From contig DASSMA010000078.1 of assembly GCA_035689115.1 (NCBI GenBank), positions 15,545-79,544 of the forward strand: 64,000 bases of DNA, read 5' to 3'. Shown piece after piece: positions 38,851 to 45,895 of this stretch. The DNA comes from JAHFUS01 sp035689115 (GTDB taxonomy: Bacteria > Actinomycetota > Acidimicrobiia > Acidimicrobiales > GCA-2861595). The notes beneath the pieces are model-generated. The model had not been told where the DNA came from, did no database searches, and saw only the letters and a list, made by a program, of their open reading frames with translations. The position numbers were made by a program, and so were the translations under genes. How positions within the stretch are numbered: the stretch's first letter is position 1; every line of letters begins with the position of its first letter.

Positions 38851-39435
38851 CTACCCGTGCGGCGGGGTCAATTCCCCGTCGATGACCCGGCGAGCCACCG
38901 CTTTCATGGTCTGGCGCTCGCGCATGGCGGTCTGCTGGATGAAGCGGAAGGCGTCGCCCTCGCGCATGCCGTGGACGTCCATCAGCATCCCCTTGGCCCG
39001 GTCGACCACCCGGCGGGTCTCCAGCTGGTCCTCCAGCGAGCGGTTCTCGTTCTCCAGGGCCTGGAGCTCCTGGAAGCGGCCGAGGGCCACCTCGATGGCG
39101 GGGATCAGCTCGCTGGTCTGGAACGGCTTCACCAGGTAGGCCAGGGCGCCGGCGTCCCGCGCCTCCTCGATGAGGTTGCGCTGGCTGAAGGCGGTGAGGA
39201 TGAGCACGGCCGCCCGGCGCTCGCCGGCGATCTCCCGGGCGGCGGCGAGGCCGTCCATGCCCGGCATGCGGATGTCGAGGATGGCGAGGTCGGGCTTGGT
39301 CTGGCGCACGAGCTCGACCGCCTCGTCGCCCCTCCCGGTCTCGCCGACGACGTCGTAGCCCTCCTGCTCGAGGATCTCCTTCAGGTCGAGGCGGATGACG
39401 GCCTCGTCCTCGGCGATCACGACGCGCACGGCCAA
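38851..39435 (-). CDS. pdtaR: Response regulator with ANTAR RNA-binding domain (PdtaR-like)
   Basis: A 194-residue cytoplasmic regulator that probably acts by binding RNA hairpins and preventing termination. Receiver domain with acidic pocket AEDEAV, phospho-acceptor Asp54 in AILDIRMPG and YLVKPF lysine; coiled linker (about 118-140); ANTAR domain (about 140-190) with RVVDRAKGMLMDVHGM and AFRFIQQTAMRERQTMKAVA. This fits mycobacterial PdtaR (Rv1626), whose partner kinase PdtaS is not in the window. TTG at 39435 follows AAGGAG; GTG at 39429 is an alternative. Confidence 0.93.
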   Translation of the reverse strand: MAVRVVIAEDEAVIRLDLKEILEQEGYDVVGETGRGDEAVELVRQTKPDLAILDIRMPGMDGLAAAREIAGERRAAVLILTAFSQRNLIEEARDAGALAYLVKPFQTSELIPAIEVALGRFQELQALENENRSLEDQLETRRVVDRAKGMLMDVHGMREGDAFRFIQQTAMRERQTMKAVARRVIDGELTPPHG

Positions 39436-39453
39436 AATCGGCTCCTTCGGGGG

Positions 39454-39747
39454 TCAGCTGGGGTCGGGCACGAAGCGCTCGAGGAGGTCGTCGATCGTCC
39501 TCTCGAGCTTGGCGATGTCGGCGGCGGTGGCAGCCCGGCTCCGGCTCATGGCCTCGACCGTGCGCTGCGCCTCCTTGTACTCCTTGTCGGCCAGGGGCGA
39601 GTCGCCGACCAGGGAGCGAACCCGCAGGTCCTCGGCCTCCTCGGCCAGGGCGGCCACCTGGTGGTCGAGGACGGTGAGCTCCTCCCGGGCCTCGCGCAGG
39701 CGCGCCGTGGCCTGCCGGAGGCGGCGTTCCACGGAGGCCTGGGACAC
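39454..39747 (-). CDS. Small coiled-coil protein, function unknown
   Basis: A 97-residue charged protein, almost all helical by composition, with heptad-like Leu/Ala/Val spacing over about 15-55 (RQATARLREAREELTVLDHQ) and about 75-92 (AKLERTIDDLLERFVPDPS). GTG start at 39747; no convincing ribosome-binding site. It lies 18 bases upstream of the ANTAR regulator on the same strand and may be co-transcribed. Partner or role unknown. Confidence 0.72.
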   Translation of the reverse strand: MSQASVERRLRQATARLREAREELTVLDHQVAALAEEAEDLRVRSLVGDSPLADKEYKEAQRTVEAMSRSRAATAADIAKLERTIDDLLERFVPDPS

Positions 39748-39795
39748 GTAGAGAAGTCTAGGCGGCCCCGGGGCGTCGCCCCCTATGGTCGGCGC

Positions 39796-41121
39796 GTGCG
39801 ACGGGTCGTGCTCCTCTCGTTCATCTGGGGGTGGTCGTTCCTCCTCATCAAGGTGGCCCTGGGCGGGATGACGCCGGCAACCGTCGCCTTCGCCCGCATC
39901 GCCCTGGGGATGGCCGTGATGGTGGGCGTCCTCCGGGCGAGGGGCGCAAGGCTCCCGCGGGACCGCACCAGCTGGCGGCACTTCGCCGTCATGGGTCTGG
40001 CCTACAGCGCCTTCCCCTTCACCCTGCTGGCGTGGGGGGAGCAGCACATCACCTCGGCCCTGGCCGCCGTGGTCAACGCCACCACCGGCCTGTTCGCCGC
40101 CCTGGCGGCCGCCGTCGGGCTGCACGAGCGGCTGCGCCCGCCCCAGATCGCCGGCCTGGTGGTCGGCTTCGCCGGCGTCGCCGTGGCGGCCGGGCTCACC
40201 GGCAGCGACCTCACCTCGTCGTCGGCGGCCGGCATCGTCGCCACCCTCGCCGTGTCCGCCAGTTACGGGTTCAGCTTCGTGTACGCCCAGCGCAACCTCA
40301 CCGGCACGCCGCCCCTGATCGCCGCCGCCGGCCAACTGGTCACCGCCGCCGCCATGGCGCTTCCCTTGGCCGTGGTCTCCTCGGTCGTCGGCGGCTTCTC
40401 CCCCAACCCCCGGCAGCTGCTGGCCGTCGCGGTCCTCGGGGTGGTGGGCACCGGGCTGGCCTACGTCGTCAACTACCGGGCCATCGCCGACGTCGGTTCC
40501 ACCAAGGCGTCGCTCGTCACCTACCTGGTGCCGATCGTGGCCGTCACCGTGGGCGTGGTGTTCCTGGACGAGCCGTTCCATGCGAGCCTCGTCGTCGGGG
40601 GCGCGCTCGTGGTCGCCGGGATGGCGCTGGTCCAGGGCCGCATCCGGATCGGGCGCCCGCCGGCCGCCGCCCTTCTCCTCCTGATCGCCGTTCTCGTCGC
40701 CGGCTCCTGCGGCAAGGGCGGCTCCTGCGGCGGGGACCTCGAGGATCCGCTCGACCCCGGCAGCCTGGCCCACGTCCTTCCCGGCGCGCCGGAGCCGCGG
40801 TACCTCACCGACCCGCCGTCGTCGGGCGCCCACGCACCTGGCGGGGCACCGGCCGGCGGGGTGGTGGACGCCCCCCTGTCCCGGCCCCTCCAGGTGACGG
40901 TGCTCGAGGGCGGCGGCGTCCTGATCCAGTACCGGGGTGCCGCGCCGAAGGGCGTCCTCGCCCTGGCCGGACCGAAGGTGGTTGTCGCCCCCAACCCCGA
41001 CCTGCCGTCGGACCTGGTGGCGACCGCCTGGCGCCACCGCCTGGTGTGCGCCGGCGACGGCGACCTCGCCGCCCTCCGGTCGTTCATCGATGCCCACCGG
41101 GGCGGCGGCCCCTCCGACTGA
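39796..41121 (+). CDS. EamA-type (DMT) transporter fused to a DUF3105-like domain
   Basis: A 441-residue protein. Residues about 1-280 are a ten-helix drug/metabolite transporter with two EamA repeats (LSFIWGWSFLLIKVALGG; STKASLVTYLVPIVAV, VVFLDEP). Another hydrophobic stretch AALLLLIAVLVAGSC at about 285-305 reads like a lipoprotein signal with lipobox. It is followed by a DUF3105-like domain (about 320-435) with DPPSSGAHAPGG and LEGGGVLIQYRG. The two parts are in one uninterrupted frame. GTG start at 39796. An internal ATG at 40621 could start a separate lipoprotein. The cargo is unknown. Confidence 0.82.
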   Translation: MRRVVLLSFIWGWSFLLIKVALGGMTPATVAFARIALGMAVMVGVLRARGARLPRDRTSWRHFAVMGLAYSAFPFTLLAWGEQHITSALAAVVNATTGLFAALAAAVGLHERLRPPQIAGLVVGFAGVAVAAGLTGSDLTSSSAAGIVATLAVSASYGFSFVYAQRNLTGTPPLIAAAGQLVTAAAMALPLAVVSSVVGGFSPNPRQLLAVAVLGVVGTGLAYVVNYRAIADVGSTKASLVTYLVPIVAVTVGVVFLDEPFHASLVVGGALVVAGMALVQGRIRIGRPPAAALLLLIAVLVAGSCGKGGSCGGDLEDPLDPGSLAHVLPGAPEPRYLTDPPSSGAHAPGGAPAGGVVDAPLSRPLQVTVLEGGGVLIQYRGAAPKGVLALAGPKVVVAPNPDLPSDLVATAWRHRLVCAGDGDLAALRSFIDAHRGGGPSD

Positions 41122-41144
41122 GGGGCCGCCGCCGGTGGACGGGT

Positions 41145-43028
41145 CTACGAGGCCCGGGCGCCGGCCACCACGGGCTTGTTCAGCTTCATGCCGCCGGTGC
41201 TGCCCTGGAACACGGCGTCGCCGAAGGCGAACACACCGCCGTCGGTGGCGACGAGCCAGTAGCCGCCGTCGTCGGCCGTGGCCACGATGGAGGTGATCGG
41301 CGAGTTCAGCTTGATGTCGCCGGTGCTGCCGTAGAAACCGGCGTCGCCGTAGGCGAACACGCCGCCGTCGGCCGCCACCAGCCAGTAGCCCTGGCCCGAG
41401 GAGGTGGCCGCCATGGCGACGATGGGCGAGTTCAGCTTGGAGCCGCCGGTGCTGCCGAGGAACGCCGCGTCGCCCTCGGTGAAGATGCCGCCGTCGGAGG
41501 CGACGAGCCAGTAGCCCTGGGCCGACGGCGTGGCGGCGATGCCGACCACCGGCTTGTTGAGCGTCATCCCGCCGGTGGAGCCGAAGAAGCCGGCCTTGCC
41601 GTAGTTGAAGATGCCGCCGTCGGAGGCGGCCAGCCAGTAGCCGTCGCCCGTGGCGGTGACCACGCCGCAGCGCTGGCGGGCGCCGGAGTCGCCGGTGGCC
41701 AGGGTGGTGGCGTCGGCGCCGACGTCGGTGGCCCCGAAGGGCGCCTTCCGGTAGCGAGCTGCATCGGTGGGGATGTTGGCCAGGTTGTCGGGCCCGGCGT
41801 GCACGATGACGGCCGACCCATCCGCGTCGAGCAGCTGGCTCACCGCGAAGTTGTCGGTGAGGAAATTGGCCCAGGCGACGCCGCTGGCGTTGGCGTACAG
41901 GGCCGGCATGTCACCGTCGTGGGCCGGGTGCGACTCGTTCAGCGGGGCGCCGGACCCGAGGTGGCCTCCGGCGGCGGTGAAGGGGCCGGCGCCCACCGTG
42001 CAGTCGCCGACGGTATGGACGTGGAACCCGTGCCACCCCTCGGTGAGCCCGGTGACGTAGACCCGGACGTTCACCTTGGTGCCGACCTGGCTGAACGTGG
42101 CCGTACCCTGGACCTTGCCGGCCGAGTCCTTCAGGACGGCCGTGACCTGGCCCTGGGGCGCCGCCATCGCCACCACCGGCTTGTTGAGCTTGAGGCTGCC
42201 GGCGGAGCCGAGGAACTTGGCGTCGCCGTAGTTGAAGACGCCGCCGTCGCTGGCCGCCAGCCAGTAGCCCGCCTGCGTCGACGTCGGCGCCATGCCCACG
42301 ACTGGCTTGTTGAGGGGCGTGCCGCCGGCCGACCCCAGGAACGGGGCGCCGAAGTTGAACACGCCGCCGTCGGTGGCGGTCATCCAGTAGCCGCCGGGCG
42401 CGCCCGGTGCGCCGGGCTGGACCACGCCGCACCGCTGGCGGGCACCGGAGTCGCCGGTGGCCAGCGTGGTGGCGTCGGGGCCCACGTCGGTGGCCCCGAA
42501 CGGCGCCTTCCGGTAGCGGGCCGCATCGGTGGGGATGTTGGCCAGGTTGTCGGGCCCGGCGTGGACGACCACCGCGCTGCCGTCGCTGTCGAACAGCTGG
42601 CTGACCGTGAAGTTGTCCGTGCGGAACGTGGCTCTGGCGTTGCCGTCGTCGCCGGCGTAGAGCGGGGGCATGTCGCCGTCGTGGCCCGCGTGGCTCTGGC
42701 TGAGCGGGGCGGTGGAGCCGAGGTGCCCGCCGGCAGCCGTGAACGGGCCGGCCGCCGTGCAGTCACCCACCGTGTGGATGTGGAAGCCGTGCCACCCGGC
42801 GCTGAGGCCGCTGGCCGACACCCGCACGAGCACCGTCTTGGCCTCCTGGGTGAACGACACGGTGCCCTTCTGGGCGCCCGTCGTGTCCAGCAGCGTGGCC
42901 TGCGCCTGCGCCGGCGGTGCCGGGACCTGGCCCTGGGCCGGACCCGAGGTCGCCACCGCGCCGGCGGCCACCATGGCGGCCGTGGCGGCGACGGCCGCAG
43001 CGGCGCGCCGCTTCATGGCAATCGACAT
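41145..43028 (-). CDS. Secreted protein with two Cu/Zn superoxide dismutase domains and six GYWLVA-DGG repeats
   Basis: A 627-residue exported protein. Signal peptide about 1-34. SOD domain 1 (about 41-203) has copper/zinc ligands H83, H85, H102, H113, H116, D119 and H156, the disulfide pair C90/C200 and an Arg near the active site. Two repeats follow (212-290). SOD domain 2 (about 294-457) has H336, H338, H356, H367, H370, D373, H410 and C343/C454. Then come four repeats (462-627). The two SOD domains are nearly identical in their C-terminal thirds, so the duplication is recent or gene-converted. ATG at 43028 follows AGGGGAG. It probably detoxifies superoxide outside the cell. The repeats match those in the M23 protein at 9759-11246. 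Confidence 0.93.
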   Translation of the reverse strand: MSIAMKRRAAAAVAATAAMVAAGAVATSGPAQGQVPAPPAQAQATLLDTTGAQKGTVSFTQEAKTVLVRVSASGLSAGWHGFHIHTVGDCTAAGPFTAAGGHLGSTAPLSQSHAGHDGDMPPLYAGDDGNARATFRTDNFTVSQLFDSDGSAVVVHAGPDNLANIPTDAARYRKAPFGATDVGPDATTLATGDSGARQRCGVVQPGAPGAPGGYWMTATDGGVFNFGAPFLGSAGGTPLNKPVVGMAPTSTQAGYWLAASDGGVFNYGDAKFLGSAGSLKLNKPVVAMAAPQGQVTAVLKDSAGKVQGTATFSQVGTKVNVRVYVTGLTEGWHGFHVHTVGDCTVGAGPFTAAGGHLGSGAPLNESHPAHDGDMPALYANASGVAWANFLTDNFAVSQLLDADGSAVIVHAGPDNLANIPTDAARYRKAPFGATDVGADATTLATGDSGARQRCGVVTATGDGYWLAASDGGIFNYGKAGFFGSTGGMTLNKPVVGIAATPSAQGYWLVASDGGIFTEGDAAFLGSTGGSKLNSPIVAMAATSSGQGYWLVAADGGVFAYGDAGFYGSTGDIKLNSPITSIVATADDGGYWLVATDGGVFAFGDAVFQGSTGGMKLNKPVVAGARAS

Positions 43029-43088
43029 ATCACGCTCCCCTTTCCTTTTCTGTCGAAAGCGCACGCTCCCAGCCCGGCGGCGGGCCTG

Positions 43089-45137
43089 TCAAACAGCGCC
43101 CGGCAGGGCGAGCCCCAGCTGGGCGGCCAGGAAGGCGGCGGTGTCGACGCCCAGCTCCATCGAGCGACCCACCGAGCGGGCGGCGTGGCCCACCTTCTGC
43201 TCCCGCCGGAGCAGCACCGGCCGCTCGCGGGGCGGCGCGGCGGTGGCGTGCTGGAGGGCGGCGCACATCTTGCGGGCGTGCAGCGGGTCGACGCGGGTGT
43301 CGGCGTCGAACACGGTGAAGAGGACCGCCGGGTAGCGAACGCCCGGCACGACGTGGTGGTAGGGCGAGTACGAGAGGAGCCAGCCGGCCTCGACGGGGTC
43401 GTCGACCGTGCCGTACTCGTCGTTCCAGGTGACGCCGAGGCCGAACCGCTCGTAGCGCACCATGTCGAGCAGCGGGGCGCTGCACACGGCGGCGGCGACC
43501 AGCTCGGGCTGCTGGACCACCAGCGCTCCCACCAGCAGGCCGCCGTTGCTGCCGCCGCTGACGCCCAGCTGCCCGGCTCCGGTGGTGCCGCTCGCCACCA
43601 GCCAGCGGCCGGCCGCCGCCGCGTCGTCGAAGACGTTCTGCTTGCGCTCGCGCATGCCCGCCCGGTGCCACTCCTCGCCCTCCTCGCCCCCGCCCCGGAG
43701 GTTGGCGACGGCGTAGACGCCCCCCTGCTCCACCCAGGCGAGGATGCCGGCGCTGTACTGGGGCGTGAGGGAGATGTCGAAGCCCCCGTAGCCGTAGAGG
43801 ATCGTGGGCCGGGGCCCGCCTCCTTCGGCCGGTCCCAGCACGAACATGCGGACCTCGGTGCCGTCGGCCGACTCGAAGGCGACCTGGGAGGCGGCGACGC
43901 CGGTCACCTCCACCCGCCCCGGGGCGTCCTCCCACACCTCGAGGGCACCGCCGACCAGGTCGAGGCGGTGGGTCGAGGGTGGGCGCAGGAAGTCGGAGTA
44001 GCCGAGCCACACCTCGTGGCCGCCGTCGAGGCGGGCGGTGGGCCCGTTGACCGAGCCGAGGCCGGGCAGGGCCACGTCGAGGCGGTACCCGCCCGTCTCC
44101 CGGTCGTGCACGGCGACACCAGCCACCGCATGCCTGGACGTGGCCACCACCACGGCGCCGGCCGTCACCGCGTAGCCGTCGAGGACCGCCTCGGACTCGG
44201 GGACGAGGTCCCGCCACTCGGTGGGGCGCCCGGGCTCGGCCACCGCCAGGCGGTAGCGGGGGGCGCCGGCGTTGGTGCGCAGGTACAGGCGGCCGTCGTG
44301 GTGGACGGCGGCGTCGGTCCAGGCGTCGACCGCCTCCTGGACGACCGCCCAGGTGCCGGTGTCCAGGTCGGCGAGGTAGACGTCGTTCCGGGGGGCGGTG
44401 CCCTTCGACGCGCTGACCACCAGCCAGCGGCCGTCGGGCGACAGGTCGAGGCCGTAGTACTCGGTGCGGTCCCGTCCCTCGCCGAAGACCAGCTCGTCGT
44501 CGCCGGCCGGGACGCCGAGGCGGTGGCGGTACACCCGCCGGTGGAACTGCTCCTCGCCGGCCGGGACGTCGCCCGGGGGCAGCCGGCGCACGTAGTAGTA
44601 GGCGTCGCCCTCCGGGGTCCAGGCCACCGGGGTGTAGCGGGTGCGGTCGATGGGCCCGTCGACCACCGCGCCGTCGCCCACGTCGAGGACCCGCAGGGCC
44701 GACTCCTCGTCGCCGCCCTCCGAGAGGAGGTAGGCCAGCAGCCGCCCGTCGGGCGACGGCGCCCAGCCGTCGAGGGTGACGCTGTCGTCGTCGCTCAGGG
44801 CGCTGGGGTCGACGAGCACCCGCTCGCCGCCCTCCGGCTCCCGGACGAGCAGCACCGGGTGCTCCTGGGCGGGTGCCCGCCGCTGGAAGAAGGCCCGCCC
44901 GCCCCGGACCACCGGCACCGTCACCAGGCCGGCCGACAGCAGCTCGTGCAGCCGGGCCCGGAGGTGCTCGCGCCCGGGCAGGGCGTCGAGGTGCTCCCTG
45001 GCCAGCCGGTCCTGGGCCGCCGACCACGCCTCGGTGTCGGGCGACCCGGCGTCCTCGAGCCACCGGTAGGGATCGGCCACCGGGCGGCCGTGGACGTCGT
45101 CGACCAGATCGAGGCGGAGCGCCGGCGGGTACGCCAC
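43089..45137 (-). CDS. Prolyl oligopeptidase (S9A family)
   Basis: A serine peptidase cutting after proline in short peptides. The 682-residue protein has an N-terminal beta-propeller (about 60-400) and an alpha/beta-hydrolase domain. The catalytic triad is visible as Ser in GVSGGSNGGLLVG, Asp in DADTRVDPLHARK and His in KVGHAARS. The N-terminus (DPYRWLED) is typical. No signal peptide, so cytoplasmic. GTG start at 45137. It lies 60 bases before the end of the plus region holding tRNA-Leu and downstream in the same direction as nothing obvious, so it is probably monocistronic. Confidence 0.95.
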   Translation of the reverse strand: MAYPPALRLDLVDDVHGRPVADPYRWLEDAGSPDTEAWSAAQDRLAREHLDALPGREHLRARLHELLSAGLVTVPVVRGGRAFFQRRAPAQEHPVLLVREPEGGERVLVDPSALSDDDSVTLDGWAPSPDGRLLAYLLSEGGDEESALRVLDVGDGAVVDGPIDRTRYTPVAWTPEGDAYYYVRRLPPGDVPAGEEQFHRRVYRHRLGVPAGDDELVFGEGRDRTEYYGLDLSPDGRWLVVSASKGTAPRNDVYLADLDTGTWAVVQEAVDAWTDAAVHHDGRLYLRTNAGAPRYRLAVAEPGRPTEWRDLVPESEAVLDGYAVTAGAVVVATSRHAVAGVAVHDRETGGYRLDVALPGLGSVNGPTARLDGGHEVWLGYSDFLRPPSTHRLDLVGGALEVWEDAPGRVEVTGVAASQVAFESADGTEVRMFVLGPAEGGGPRPTILYGYGGFDISLTPQYSAGILAWVEQGGVYAVANLRGGGEEGEEWHRAGMRERKQNVFDDAAAAGRWLVASGTTGAGQLGVSGGSNGGLLVGALVVQQPELVAAAVCSAPLLDMVRYERFGLGVTWNDEYGTVDDPVEAGWLLSYSPYHHVVPGVRYPAVLFTVFDADTRVDPLHARKMCAALQHATAAPPRERPVLLRREQKVGHAARSVGRSMELGVDTAAFLAAQLGLALPGAV

Positions 45138-45168
45138 GGCGCACGCTACCGGTACGCTGCGGCGCCTA

Positions 45169-45251
45169 GCCCGAGTGGCGGAACGGTAGACGCGGTGGCC
45201 TCAAAAGCCACTGCCCTCCGGGGCGTGTGGGTTCGATTCCCACCTCGGGCA
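45169..45251 (+). tRNA. tRNA-Leu (anticodon CAA)
   Basis: A class II tRNA of 83 bases. Acceptor stem GCCCGAG pairs with CTCGGGC, the anticodon stem GTGGC/GCCAC encloses CTCAAAA giving anticodon CAA for UUG, a long variable arm CTGCCCTCCGGGGCGTG-like segment follows, and the T-loop is GGTTCGATTCC. CCA is not encoded. Confidence 0.95.
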
Positions 45252-45596
45252 CTACGGCTCGTCGGCGGCTCCGTCGCGGAGGTGCCGGAGCAGCCACGGC
45301 CGCACCACCACCACGCTCTGCTCGGGGTGGTCGGGGTCGAGGGTGACGTCGAGCCCGTCCGGGGGCGGCTCCCCCGACGCCTCGATCACGATGGCCGGCT
45401 CGTCCTTGGGCCCGTAGATCGCCTCGGCCAGGCCCCGCATGGACGCCGCCAGCATGCGGGCGCCGATCCGGTCACGAGGCGCCGGCCGGTCGTGCTCGTC
45501 CGGCTCAGAGGCCTCGGCGGCGGCGTCCAACTCGGCCAGCCACGCCAGCCACTGCTCATCGGTCCAGTGCTTGGAGTCCTCGGGCACGGAGGCCAC
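45252..45596 (-). CDS. Hypothetical acidic protein
   Basis: A 114-residue protein not recognised. The N-terminal 35 residues (HWTDEQWLAWLAELDAAAEA) look helical and acidic; the C-terminal half holds a Pro/Asp-rich segment and ends VVVVRPWLLRHLRDGAADEP. No membrane segment or signal. GTG at 45596. Its stop abuts the 3' end of the convergent tRNA-Leu with no gap. Codon use matches neighbours, so it is probably real. Confidence 0.65.
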   Translation of the reverse strand: MASVPEDSKHWTDEQWLAWLAELDAAAEASEPDEHDRPAPRDRIGARMLAASMRGLAEAIYGPKDEPAIVIEASGEPPPDGLDVTLDPDHPEQSVVVVRPWLLRHLRDGAADEP

Positions 45597-45618
45597 GACG
45601 CGACGGTACCGCCCCCGC

Positions 45619-45759
45619 TCAGTCCCGGCCGGCAGGCACCCGGGGCCGCTTCACCTCCACCAGCAGCAACGCCGGACGGGGTAGGCCCCGGATGGTGGCC
45701 CCGATGAGCACGCTGAGCGGGACCGAGGCCAGCACCCACACGACGAGGAGGCGGATCAT
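45619..45759 (-). CDS. Possible 46-residue single-pass membrane protein
   Basis: A short open frame starting MIRLLVVWVLASVPLSVLIG, a clear membrane helix, followed by a basic tail ending RPRVPAGRD. ATG at 45759 and TGA at 45619; it lies 22 bases upstream of the hypothetical protein gene on the same strand, so they may be one transcript. The start has only a weak CAAGG upstream. Not recognised as a known family. Confidence 0.5.
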   Translation of the reverse strand: MIRLLVVWVLASVPLSVLIGATIRGLPRPALLLVEVKRPRVPAGRD

Positions 45760-45895
45760 GCCTTGAAGCGTGCCTGGAAGTGCCGCTCCTGCCAATAGCC
45801 CGAAATGCCTATTTGCCTCGCGCCCGCACGCGTGTCCGTCGGCCGGGCGGCGCTGCAGGCTCGGCGAGGAACCTCCGGTTCGGAGCCGATTCTCC

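Noticed and set aside
39831..45707. A 1958-residue open frame on the plus strand
   Set aside because: It runs antisense to the SOD and prolyl oligopeptidase genes, has low-complexity residues (R, G, A, V, H) and no recognisable domain; it is a high-GC shadow.
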